A DNA stretch of 26,900 nt from an uncultured bacterium (GTDB lineage Bacteria > Bacteroidota > Ignavibacteria > Ignavibacteriales > Melioribacteraceae). The notes beneath the pieces are model-generated. The model did not search any database and was not told the origin of the DNA. It saw nothing but the letters and a program-made list of their open reading frames with translations. Numbering within the stretch: position 1 is the stretch's first letter; every line of letters begins with the position of its first letter. The translations under genes and the position numbers were made by a program. The DNA lies in NCBI GenBank assembly GCA_937936675.1, contig CALDDL010000067.1:1-26900 (forward strand). The letters run 5' to 3'. Positions 8,573 to 16,297 of the stretch are shown piece after piece.

Positions 8573-8961
8573 ACTCTACCTCCACCTTTAATTACATTTT
8601 GAATCAAGCGGTAATATTCTCCCGATTTTTTTGATGCGAATTTAAATCTGAGTGTATTTTCCGCTAATTGAGACATTTCATCTTCGATATTAACATTATT
8701 AATACCGGATGTTTCTTCTGATTGCTTATCAATAACTACATTAAATTGATCTGATTCGGAACCGGCATTTGCGATCCCAATATGTTTAGAATTTTCGGTT
8801 TTTAGAGTGGATTGGATATTGCTTTCGAAGATATTCTTAAATTCTACTTCTTCTCTTTTATAATTTTCTGTACCTACATTGGCAATATTTTTAGATATGA
8901 CTTTATTTTTTACTGCGCAATAATCGAGTAAATTTTCAAGTAATTTTATTGTGTTTGCCAT
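8569..8961 (-). CDS. flgB: Flagellar proximal rod protein FlgB
   Basis: A 130-residue rod protein and first gene of the flagellar operon. The N-terminus (LENLLDYCAVKNKVISKNIA followed by NVGTENYKR) and the C-terminal part (NNVNIEDEMSQLAENTLRF) match the FlgB axial-protein signature; FlgB binds FliE and FlgC in the proximal rod. GGGTGG lies just upstream of ATG at 8961 as a close ribosome site. A sigma-54-like element lies 45 bp before the start, see that entry. Confidence 0.96.
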   Translation of the reverse strand: MANTIKLLENLLDYCAVKNKVISKNIANVGTENYKREEVEFKNIFESNIQSTLKTENSKHIGIANAGSESDQFNVVIDKQSEETSGINNVNIEDEMSQLAENTLRFKFASKKSGEYYRLIQNVIKGGGRV

Positions 8962-8992
8962 TTTCCACCCGGAATTTATTTACACTATCTAT

Positions 8993-9008
8993 TCCAAATG
9001 GAATGCCA
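8993..9008 (-). promoter_or_regulatory. Candidate sigma-54 promoter for the flgB-fliK operon
   Basis: The minus strand reads TGGCATTCCATTTGGA. Against the consensus TGGCACG-N4-TTGCW the -24 TGGCA and -12 TTG match with the correct spacing, but the -12 GC is GG here. It lies 45 bp upstream of the flgB ATG, giving a leader of about 22 nt. The two other candidates in this window sit at almost the same distance from their genes. The same bases contain an inverted repeat ATTCCA-AA-TGGAAT (8991-9004), so an operator is an alternative reading. Confidence 0.5.
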
Positions 9009-9084
9009 AAAAGAAATGGGGATTTTACACTGTTTTTAAAGGAAAATTGAGGTTAAATGGCTAAATATGTACATCTGGGGTTTA

Positions 9085-9327
9085 TTATTCAGAATAATCC
9101 AAAATAATACTTTTCGTCATTCCGCATGAACACACAAATTTTATCTCTTTAACATTATCATTTGCGTCTTTTTTGAGATAGATTTTCACGTCATCAAAAT
9201 CTTCATGTTCGAGAGTTATCTTTGTGAAACCTTTTAATGAAATATCTGTGGACTTAATTAAATTACCACTTTTTTCAGAATTTTTGGAAAAAACATCTTT
9301 ATATAAATTATCTTCAAATTCACTCAT
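9085..9327 (-). CDS. Small CxCG protein of unknown function at the end of the chemotaxis operon
   Basis: An 80-residue acidic soluble protein. Most of the C-terminal half looks like a small beta-rich fold (KITLEHEDFDDVKIYLKK, then KEIKFVCSCG) with two cysteines at 66 and 68. A single CxC pair could hold part of a metal site in a dimer or be redox active, but nothing proves this. I do not recognise the family. The ATG at 9327 shares its last base-pair neighbourhood with the cheB stop (TAATG arrangement), so it is almost certainly cotranslated with cheB. The next gene, flgB, is 123 bp away behind its own candidate promoter. Confidence 0.82.
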   Translation of the reverse strand: MSEFEDNLYKDVFSKNSEKSGNLIKSTDISLKGFTKITLEHEDFDDVKIYLKKDANDNVKEIKFVCSCGMTKSIILDYSE

Positions 9328-10397
9328 TATATAACTACCTTATTAATCATTTCTGGGATTTTTTCTAAAGGGAGAATTGAATCGGCAAGACCTGCATCAA
9401 CAATCGCTTTAGGCATACCGTAAACTACGCAACTTCTTTCCTCTTGTGCAATAGCATATCCGCCAATACTCTTTAATTTTTTTACTGCTTCATAGCCATC
9501 TTTGCCCATACCTGTCATTATAACACCAAGGGCTTGTTTACCATAAGTCTCAATTACCGAGCTCATCATCACATCAACCGAGGGTCTATGTAAAGTATAT
9601 GATGGTTCTTCGGAAATTTCTATAATTGAACTTGTCATACTCATTTTTCTGACTGTCATGTGAAATCCGCCGGGGGCAATATAGACGAATCCATTTTCGA
9701 CCTTTTCGCCATGTTCCGCTTCTTTGACCGAGAGATGACTCATTCCATTTAATCTTTCGGCAAGCGATTTAGTAAAACGAGGAGGCATGTGCTGAACAAT
9801 AAAAATAGGGATTTTTATTTTTTCAGAAAGTACAGGTAAAATCTTTTGAAGCGATAATGGTCCGCCGGTGGAGATACCAAGAGCTACCGCCTTATAACCG
9901 ATACGCGGAATATCAGCCATTGCAGCTGCGGGAATATTGACGGATGTCGGTCGGCTCAGGGCACGAAGTCTTTTTAACCTATCATTTAATTGTCGCTGTT
10001 TTACAATTTCTTTTACTTTCTGAATTAAATCTTCTTTAATCTTAGTGATATTAATATTCACGTAGGATAATTCTTTAGGGATAAAATCAACAGCTCCAAG
10101 TTCAAGAGCTTTAAGAGTAGAATCCGCTCCCTCGGTAGTAAGTGAACTGACCATTAAAACAGAGGTGGGACATTCAGCCATAATTTTCTTTAATGCTGTA
10201 AGCCCATCCATAATTGGCATTTCTATATCCAGAGTGGCGATATCGGGTCTTAATTTTTTAATCATTTCGAAGCCATCTAGCCCGTTACGAGCAGTGCCAA
10301 CTACCTTTATATCAGGATCACTTTCTAGCATAATAGAAAGCGATTTACGCATAAAGGCGGAATCATCTACAATTACAACCGAAATTTTATTCAACAA
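9327..10397 (-). CDS. cheB: Chemotaxis response regulator protein-glutamate methylesterase CheB
   Basis: CheB removes methyl groups from receptors, and deamidates them, after phosphorylation by CheA. It has 356 residues with an N-terminal receiver (acidic pair Asp11/Asp12, phospho-acceptor Asp57, Lys108) and a linker. A C-terminal methylesterase follows, with the triad visible as Ser176 (GISTGGP), His203 (VQHMPP) and Asp300 (MTGMGKDG). The start must be TTG at 10397 or 10394: the receiver begins at once (NKISVVIVDDSAF) and no ATG or GTG in frame precedes it. The first in-frame ATG is residue 16, inside the receiver. It overlaps the end of cheA by 11 bp. No CheR-binding pentapeptide is seen. 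Confidence 0.96.
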   Translation of the reverse strand: MLNKISVVIVDDSAFMRKSLSIMLESDPDIKVVGTARNGLDGFEMIKKLRPDIATLDIEMPIMDGLTALKKIMAECPTSVLMVSSLTTEGADSTLKALELGAVDFIPKELSYVNINITKIKEDLIQKVKEIVKQRQLNDRLKRLRALSRPTSVNIPAAAMADIPRIGYKAVALGISTGGPLSLQKILPVLSEKIKIPIFIVQHMPPRFTKSLAERLNGMSHLSVKEAEHGEKVENGFVYIAPGGFHMTVRKMSMTSSIIEISEEPSYTLHRPSVDVMMSSVIETYGKQALGVIMTGMGKDGYEAVKKLKSIGGYAIAQEERSCVVYGMPKAIVDAGLADSILPLEKIPEMINKVVI

Positions 10398-12249
10398 GAC
10401 TGAGTTCCAATTTATTTAGAAGTTCATTAATATCAAGAATAATAACAACTGTTCCATCTCCCATAATAGTAGAGCCGGCAATCCCTTCAATTTTACCGAG
10501 ATAATCTCCAAGTGATTTGATAACAACTTCCTGCTGACCAACTAATTCATCCACTTTAATACCAAATCTTTTTTCACCAATTCCTAGTTCTACTATATAC
10601 TGCCATTCGTTTTCATTTCTTTCACCATTGATAACGCCATCAAGTAAATGCTTCAAATCAATTATTGGTAGAACGGTATCCCGCAAATTTACTACTTCAT
10701 TTCCTCTAATGGTTTCGATCTTATCCTTATTGACTCGAATAACCTCGATAACAGAATGAAGTGGTACGACCATCGTTTGTCCAACAGCTTTAACAATCAT
10801 TCCCGAAATAATAGCAAGAGTAAGAGGTAATTTAAGTATAATTGTAGAACCTACACCTACTTCGGATTCTACGGATATAGAGCCACGCAGTTTGGCAACG
10901 TTAGTTTTCACAACGTCCATACCAACGCCTCTACCGGAAACATTAGTAACTACTTCGGCAGTAGAAAATCCGGGATGGAAAATTAAGTTGTAAATCTCCT
11001 GCTTTGTTAATTCTTTTGCTTTCTCTCTTGATAGAAAACCTTTCTGAATTGCTTTTTCTTTAATAACGTCAGGATTAATACCCTTACCATCATCTTTAAT
11101 TCTGATTACGATATTATTACCTTCATGTTCGGCAGAGAGAACGACCGATCCTTTTCTAGGTTTACCATTCTTTTCTCTTACCTCCGGCAGTTCAATTCCG
11201 TGATCCACAGAATTACGAATCAAGTGAACAAGCGGATCATTAATTTCTTCAATTAAGTTTTTATCCACTTCGGTATCTTCACCGAAGATCGTGAGTTCGG
11301 CTTCTTTATTTAATTCTTTGCACAAATCTCTTATAACTCTAGGGAATCGATTAAAGATTTTCCCGATTTTAACCATTCTTAGTTTCATTACCACAAGCTG
11401 CAATTCAGTAGTCATTAAATCGATTTGCTTTGTCGCATCGGCAAGATTCTTAGCATAATTAGTCCCCTCATATTCTAAGGAAAAGAGTGAATTAACTTGC
11501 GCTAATCTATTGCGTCCAAGAACAATTTCGGAAGCTATATTTAAGAGTGCATCCAATCTATTTACATCCACTCTTATTGTATTATCAGCCTTCTTACTTT
11601 CACTTGTTTTTGCGGCTACTTCATGATGATGTTCTTTAATTTCGGGAGTCTTGACTTGCTGGGTAATTACTTCAGGCTGATTTTCAAATTCAACTTTTGT
11701 TTCCGATACCTCTTCTAATTCTGATAATTGAGAATCAGATACTGTTTCTGGTTCTAATTCGATTTTATTTTCTTCTTTTTGGATATTTTGAAAATCCTTA
11801 AAATCAGGAAGAGAATCATCTTCATCGATTTTAGCACCATTATTCATCTTGTCAATTACACGTAGTAGCATTTCAGTAACTTCGGTAATATCTAGGTCTT
11901 CATTTTGGTCATCTTCGATCTTTGCCAATAATTCTTTTATTTTATCATAACCATCAATAATAGCATCCATTAAAGCGGTATCAAGTTTAGCTTCACCCTT
12001 TCTTAATTTATTCAGTATATCTTCGCATTTATGAGTAACCTGAGGCAGCTTTTCTAAACCAAGGAATCCGGAGGTGCCTTTGATTGTATGGAAAGATCTG
12101 AAAATTTGATTTAGTAGATCAGGGTCTTCAGGTTTTCTTTCTAATTCAATCAAGTCAACATCTAATTTTTCGAGAATTTCCTTAGTCTCAAGGAGAAAAC
12201 TTTCAACAATCTCCTTCATTTCAGGATCAATTAACATAGGGTTCTGCAT
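10387..12249 (-). CDS. cheA: Chemotaxis sensor histidine kinase CheA
   Basis: CheA autophosphorylates in receptor arrays and passes phosphate to CheY and CheB. It has 620 residues. An Hpt domain lies at the N-terminus, with phospho-His54 in the motif FHTIKGTSGF. An acidic, disordered-looking linker follows (about 140-222). Then come the dimerisation domain from about 223 (TIRVDVNRLDALLNIASEIV), an HATPase with N box (LIRNSVDHGIE), DDGKGI and GRGVGMDVV boxes, and a C-terminal CheW-like domain. I see no P2 domain between Hpt and dimerisation, where E. coli CheA has its CheY/CheB docking module. The gene sits 11 bp after cheZ and overlaps cheB. Confidence 0.97.
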   Translation of the reverse strand: MQNPMLIDPEMKEIVESFLLETKEILEKLDVDLIELERKPEDPDLLNQIFRSFHTIKGTSGFLGLEKLPQVTHKCEDILNKLRKGEAKLDTALMDAIIDGYDKIKELLAKIEDDQNEDLDITEVTEMLLRVIDKMNNGAKIDEDDSLPDFKDFQNIQKEENKIELEPETVSDSQLSELEEVSETKVEFENQPEVITQQVKTPEIKEHHHEVAAKTSESKKADNTIRVDVNRLDALLNIASEIVLGRNRLAQVNSLFSLEYEGTNYAKNLADATKQIDLMTTELQLVVMKLRMVKIGKIFNRFPRVIRDLCKELNKEAELTIFGEDTEVDKNLIEEINDPLVHLIRNSVDHGIELPEVREKNGKPRKGSVVLSAEHEGNNIVIRIKDDGKGINPDVIKEKAIQKGFLSREKAKELTKQEIYNLIFHPGFSTAEVVTNVSGRGVGMDVVKTNVAKLRGSISVESEVGVGSTIILKLPLTLAIISGMIVKAVGQTMVVPLHSVIEVIRVNKDKIETIRGNEVVNLRDTVLPIIDLKHLLDGVINGERNENEWQYIVELGIGEKRFGIKVDELVGQQEVVIKSLGDYLGKIEGIAGSTIMGDGTVVIILDINELLNKLELSLVE

Positions 12250-12260
12250 GATATTATCCG

Positions 12261-12950
12261 TTATTTAGCAAAAAGTTTATCGATTTCTTCTTGAGAAGTT
12301 TTGGTATTTTCTAAAACAAGCGAATCGACTAAATCTTGTTTTTCAGTTGTTCTATCATAACGTGCATTCTCATTAAAAGTACCATCACTAAAAGCAAAAT
12401 CACTATCTTGTTCTGATACTGAATTTGGATCAAAAACCGGTATTGGTCTATCTTGCTGTTTTCCGAGATCACACAATAATGAAGATAATTTATTCTGGAC
12501 AGAATCTATTAGATGGTTTACCGAAGCTAATTGTTGCGCCGTAATATCTTGAACTTGCAGTGATATAGTAATTCTCGAAGAATCCATTTCAATCTTTTCT
12601 ACAACTTCATTAAGTGATTTAATTTTTTCGCTATTTTCATCATTCTTTAATTCTTGCAATCCGGTTTTAATGGTTGAAAGATCGAGGAACATAGCATCTA
12701 TAATATCAAGGATTTCACTCGTGGCAATTTCATTAGCGCTAGTAACACTATTAATTTGTGTAGAAGCTTTTGGAATTTTACTTGTGCTATCCTGAATTGA
12801 ATTATTAACATTTTCTAAAAGAGGTACTACATCACTCATGAAATCGATTATTTTCTGAATAACTGGTACAATTTTTTGACCAAAAACGAAAAATTGTTTC
12901 AAGTCGCCTAATTTCGAAAAGACATTTTCCATATTGTTTTTAGACTCCAT
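12261..12950 (-). CDS. cheZ: CheY-P phosphatase CheZ
   Basis: CheZ ends the chemotactic signal by dephosphorylating CheY-P. The 229-residue protein is nearly all helical, with a long hairpin-like central part. The active segment LQVQDITAQQ (131-140) carries Asp135 and Gln139 with the same spacing as Asp143 and Gln147 of E. coli CheZ. A variable linker (about 165-215) leads to a C-terminal peptide SQEEIDKLFAK (219-229) that matches the CheY-binding tail of CheZ and the N-terminal CheY-binding peptide of FliM. Position between cheY and cheA is like the Pseudomonas cluster. A ribosome site AGGAG precedes the ATG. Confidence 0.93.
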   Translation of the reverse strand: MESKNNMENVFSKLGDLKQFFVFGQKIVPVIQKIIDFMSDVVPLLENVNNSIQDSTSKIPKASTQINSVTSANEIATSEILDIIDAMFLDLSTIKTGLQELKNDENSEKIKSLNEVVEKIEMDSSRITISLQVQDITAQQLASVNHLIDSVQNKLSSLLCDLGKQQDRPIPVFDPNSVSEQDSDFAFSDGTFNENARYDRTTEKQDLVDSLVLENTKTSQEEIDKLFAK

Positions 12951-12962
12951 TTGTGCTCCTGC

Positions 12963-13343
12963 TTAAATACTTGCTAAAATTTGATCAATCTTTTCGCGTA
13001 AAATCTGAGGTGTAAAAGGCTTAACCACATAGTTATTTACCTTAGCCTGTAATGCCTCAAGAATATCTTCTTTAAGACCGCGTGTTGTTACCATTAAAAT
13101 AGGGAGCTTATTATATTTATCACTGGAGCGAATAGAGCGAACTAATTCTAATCCTGAAACTTCGGGCATATTCCAATCGGTTATAATAAAATTAATTGTT
13201 GTATCGGCATCGAGCTTAGTTAATGCTTCTCTTCCATCTCCGGCTTCTACAAAATCATTATAGCCGATAGCTTTTAGAGAATTTGCTACAATTCTTCGCA
13301 TTGTAGTGGAATCATCAACCACTAAGAATTTTTTTGGTGTCAT
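12963..13343 (-). CDS. cheY: Chemotaxis response regulator CheY (copy 1)
   Basis: A 126-residue single-domain receiver. Acidic pair Asp10/Asp11, phospho-acceptor Asp56 (in FIITDWNMP), Thr86, Tyr105 and Lys108 are all in place, including the TDWNMP signature of motor-binding CheY. This is the more typical of the two CheY genes and the likelier partner of FliM and CheZ. It is preceded by AAGGAAG as ribosome site and spaced 12 bp from each neighbour (the second cheY and cheZ). Confidence 0.95.
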   Translation of the reverse strand: MTPKKFLVVDDSTTMRRIVANSLKAIGYNDFVEAGDGREALTKLDADTTINFIITDWNMPEVSGLELVRSIRSSDKYNKLPILMVTTRGLKEDILEALQAKVNNYVVKPFTPQILREKIDQILASI

Positions 13344-13355
13344 TTTTATCTTCCT

Positions 13356-13721
13356 TTAATTCAAATATTTAGATACTTCATATAGTACTCTTTTTGGATC
13401 AAATGGCTTAATTAAATAAGAGTTAGCTCCGCATTCTAATCCTCGCTGGATATCATCATTACTACCTAGAGAAGAAAGGACTATAATCGGCAATTCCTTT
13501 AGATCAGAATTATTTCTAACGATATTAATCAACTCAAAGCCATCGACATTAGGCATATTCAAGTCAGTTATTAATAAATCAATCTTATTATTGGGCAGCT
13601 TTTCTAATGCTTCCATACCATCAGAGCAGGAAATGATGTCATATCCTTTGACTGTCAAAGCGACAGAAACAAATTTCCTAATTGTAGGAGAATCATCAGC
13701 CACTAAAATTACACGTTTCAT
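13356..13721 (-). CDS. CheY-like single-domain response regulator (copy 2)
   Basis: A 121-residue single receiver domain. Asp9/Asp10 (VADDSPT), phospho-acceptor Asp53 (ITDLNMPNVDG), Tyr102 and Lys105 are present. The conserved switch Thr is replaced by Ser (VLSSLG, residues 81-86). It resembles chemotaxis receivers but lacks the TDWNMP segment of copy 1. It may act as a phosphate sink or serve another target; the sequence alone does not say. Ribosome site GGAG lies 9 nt before ATG. It is placed between cheR (6 bp) and copy 1 (12 bp), so it is made with the chemotaxis operon. Confidence 0.93.
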   Translation of the reverse strand: MKRVILVADDSPTIRKFVSVALTVKGYDIISCSDGMEALEKLPNNKIDLLITDLNMPNVDGFELINIVRNNSDLKELPIIVLSSLGSNDDIQRGLECGANSYLIKPFDPKRVLYEVSKYLN

Positions 13722-13727
13722 TAAATA

Positions 13728-14630
13728 CTACTCCTTTTTATATCCAACCGTTTTAGGAAAACTAACGACGTTGAATGCTTTTGAAATTCCTTGTAATGTT
13801 TCGGAATAACCGATAAATAAGTAACCGCCTCTATTCAATGAATTATAAAGATGTGAGATTACTTTTATTTTAGATGCTTGATCAAAATATATTAATACAT
13901 TTGCGCAAACAATGATATCGAAATTGAGCATGGTCTTCATCATAAAATCATCATAAAGATTCATAATTTTGAAGGATGCCATTTTTTTTATTTCAGGTAC
14001 TACTTGAAAAGTACCTCCTCCACTAACAAAATATTTTTTAAGGTAATATGGAGGACAGTTTCTTATTGAATATTCTTTATATACTGCCTGATTAGCAGTG
14101 GCAACAATCGAAGTACTGATATCCGTACCGATTACTTCCAATTCCATATTTGGATATTTTGGTTTAATCAAATCTTGGAAAACCATTGCGATAGAATAAG
14201 CTTCCTCGCCTGAAGAGCTAGCAGCACTCCAAACCCTTATTTTATTGCTTCTTCCTGCTTTTTTAGCTATAATTTCAGGGAATAGCGTTTGAACCATAGC
14301 ATCTAATTGAGGCTGATTCCGGAAAAAGAATGTTTCGTTTATTGTAATTGCTTCGTAAAAATATTTCTTTTCTTCACTCATTAGATTTCCGGCACTTTTA
14401 AGAAGAGCGAAATATTCTTCATAAGTCCTAAGACCCAAAAAATTTATTCTACGCTGAAGCCGGCTTTCCAATAGATATTTTTTATTATCCTGAAAATAAA
14501 TACCGGTATTGGTATAGATATATTTCCGTATATCCTGAAAAAGAGTAAGCGACATATAGAGTTGCTTAGGAACACTACTTGCTAATGTTTGACTTAGATC
14601 AGGCAGTTTAAAATCTGATAATTGGCTCAT
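13728..14630 (-). CDS. cheR: Chemotaxis receptor methyltransferase CheR
   Basis: CheR methylates receptor glutamates using S-adenosylmethionine and opposes CheB. The 300-residue protein has an N-terminal helical domain (about 27-95; DIRKYIYTNTGIYFQDNKKY and LESRLQRRINFLGL). The catalytic domain has INETFFFR (97-104), the SAM loop WSAASSSGEEAYSIA (134-148; usual form CSTGEEPYS), GTDIS, and the region ending FIGYSETL. The Cys and Thr of the usual SAM loop are Ala and Ser, conservative for this site. It lies 10 bp downstream of the HEAT-repeat gene and 6 bp upstream of cheY copy 2. Confidence 0.96.
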   Translation of the reverse strand: MSQLSDFKLPDLSQTLASSVPKQLYMSLTLFQDIRKYIYTNTGIYFQDNKKYLLESRLQRRINFLGLRTYEEYFALLKSAGNLMSEEKKYFYEAITINETFFFRNQPQLDAMVQTLFPEIIAKKAGRSNKIRVWSAASSSGEEAYSIAMVFQDLIKPKYPNMELEVIGTDISTSIVATANQAVYKEYSIRNCPPYYLKKYFVSGGGTFQVVPEIKKMASFKIMNLYDDFMMKTMLNFDIIVCANVLIYFDQASKIKVISHLYNSLNRGGYLFIGYSETLQGISKAFNVVSFPKTVGYKKE

Positions 14631-14640
14631 ATTCTTTTCT

Positions 14641-16044
14641 TTAAATAGGATGAATATTATTGTTAGTTTTAGAACTTAATATTTCCGCCGCCCTTTCTTT
14701 TACCATTTCTTCAGGGTCGTTAGAAAATTTCTCTATAAACCCTGTTACATCAGGAGAATAAATATTATCCAATATTTCTAATAATCTTAATCGGTTCCAT
14801 AAATTCTCGTCAACTATCATAGCATCTATAAAGAGAAGAGCACTTTCGGTATCCAATAAGAATATTAATTCCATCGCCGCTCTTCTTACTTCTTCATCAT
14901 GATAATTTAGACAGTCGCTTACCGCATAAACAATATTTCTTTTTTGAACTAATTGAAAACTTTGTTCGGGTAATTCATTAATTGTGTATTCTGTTACACT
15001 TAAGAAAAGGTTCAATATACTCAATAAGTTTTCAGGTTTACGACCGACTATTCTTGGGAATTCATCAAAAAGGTAATCTGTATTGCGATACATTTTCGAT
15101 TTTATTATTTCATCTAATTCATAATCTTCACCGAGGAATTTAAGTGAAGTCATTAGAATGTCTTTATCATTAAAAACATTAATTAGAGAGAGAGCAATTT
15201 TTTTATGTTCCGGATTTCCTTCCTGAAGTGTGTACATAAGAAGATTTTTCATTCTATCATCAAATGGAATATCGAGATCAAATTTTTCTTTTAACATAAA
15301 AAGTGATGTAATAAGAGGCCATACAAGCGGACCATGAATTTCTGCTACTTTTTCTAATAAGAAAAAGAAAGTATCGACATCACCCATTGCTCCGAGACTT
15401 TCTAAAATGGAGTATTTAATAAGATCATCTTCTTGTGGGAATTTTTCTACTAAAAAATTAAGTGCTTTCTGAGAGCCGATTTTTCCAAGGGCTTCTACTA
15501 CCGAAGGTACATAAAGTTCATTGCGGCCATAGAGAAGGAGCAAAATATCTACTGAATCTTCATATCGTATATTTCCAAGTGCCTCTATACAAGCCAGAAT
15601 TACATTATCATTTTCATTTGAACTTAGGACCGAAAGAATATGACTTACCGCATTTTCATTTCCGATCATTCCGAAAATATCTATTATAAACTTTTGGTCA
15701 TCATCATTTTTCCCAATACTATATTCAATTAGCGGATCAATTACGTCTTCGCCAACTTTTATAAGCACTTCTCCAACTAGATTTCGTATTTGAATTTTGT
15801 TTGATGATATAAATGGAGCTAGTTTTGCTGGTGCTTCAGTCGGTTTCTTTGAAGTAATAACCATTGCCGAAGCATTTCTTACGCCTTTATCTTCATCCTC
15901 AATTAATGAACAGATAAAATCGCAATATTCATCTACATTATCGATTAACATCATTTCGTCTAAATAGTAGAGCTTATCATCGACAGATAGAGAATGAATC
16001 TCTTGTAAGTCGATATTTTTGTTTTTAATATTTTCCGGAAGCAT
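14641..16044 (-). CDS. HEAT-repeat protein, first gene of the chemotaxis operon
   Basis: A 467-residue soluble protein built mainly of HEAT-like helical repeats of about 30 residues. Recognisable units begin near residues 53-66 (DKGVRNASAMVI), 86-101 (IRNLVGEVLIKVG), then FIIDIFGMIGNENAV, ILACIEALGNIRYEDSV and VPSVVEALGKIGSQKAL. Further units occur near the C-terminus (VRRAAMELIFLL, VKERAAEILSS). Such repeats form protein-binding scaffolds. No catalytic motif is seen. It opens the operon ahead of cheR, so it may organise chemotaxis proteins or couple them to an unknown input; that is inference. The leader carries GAGAG before ATG at 16044 and a sigma-54-like element 45 bp upstream. Confidence 0.88.
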   Translation of the reverse strand: MLPENIKNKNIDLQEIHSLSVDDKLYYLDEMMLIDNVDEYCDFICSLIEDEDKGVRNASAMVITSKKPTEAPAKLAPFISSNKIQIRNLVGEVLIKVGEDVIDPLIEYSIGKNDDDQKFIIDIFGMIGNENAVSHILSVLSSNENDNVILACIEALGNIRYEDSVDILLLLYGRNELYVPSVVEALGKIGSQKALNFLVEKFPQEDDLIKYSILESLGAMGDVDTFFFLLEKVAEIHGPLVWPLITSLFMLKEKFDLDIPFDDRMKNLLMYTLQEGNPEHKKIALSLINVFNDKDILMTSLKFLGEDYELDEIIKSKMYRNTDYLFDEFPRIVGRKPENLLSILNLFLSVTEYTINELPEQSFQLVQKRNIVYAVSDCLNYHDEEVRRAAMELIFLLDTESALLFIDAMIVDENLWNRLRLLEILDNIYSPDVTGFIEKFSNDPEEMVKERAAEILSSKTNNNIHPI

Positions 16045-16074
16045 TGTCTCTCTTATTCTTGTTTAGAAGTTATT

Positions 16075-16090
16075 TTCAATTAACGTGCCT
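16075..16090 (-). promoter_or_regulatory. Candidate sigma-54 promoter for the chemotaxis operon
   Basis: The minus strand reads AGGCACGTTAATTGAA. Compared with TGGCACG-N4-TTGCW it has GGCACG and TTG at exact spacing; the first T is A and the -12 C is A. It lies 45 bp from the start of the HEAT-repeat gene, leaving a leader of about 20 nt that includes the ribosome site. Distance and spacing agree with the other two candidates. Confidence 0.5.
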
Positions 16091-16224
16091 AATTTTTTTG
16101 TCTATTTTCTGACGTTTTTCAATCAATTTCGAGATATTGATGTATATTATTAGCCAATTGTAAATTAATCATCACAAGCATTATCGAAAGTTTATTGATT
16201 TAATTTAGTTCTTTTAGAAAATAT

Positions 16225-16251
16225 TAAAGTTTTTTTTTTATTTACCGATAA
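16225..16251 (+). promoter_or_regulatory. Candidate FliA (sigma-28) promoter of the kinase operon
   Basis: TAAAGTTT begins at 16225 and ACCGATAA ends at 16251. The spacing TAAA-N15-NCCGATAA and the sequence both match the flagellar sigma-28 consensus TAAAGTTT-N11-GCCGATAA, with a single mismatch (A for G at the first base of the -10 box). Transcription would start near 16258, about 40 nt before the ATG at 16298. This is the best-matching promoter in the window. Confidence 0.72.
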
Positions 16252-16297
16252 TAGGTCGGGACAAGTAGATAAAAAATATTAATAATTAGACAATTCG

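Larger units (their letters stand above)
16045..16297. other. Divergent intergenic region between chemotaxis and kinase operons
   Basis: These 253 bp separate the minus-strand HEAT-repeat/che operon from the plus-strand kinase operon. I see a sigma-54-like element near the left side (16075-16090), a sigma-28 element near the right side (16225-16251) and AT-rich sequence between, including a run of T at 16230-16239. No RNA gene or coding frame is evident. Confidence 0.7.
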
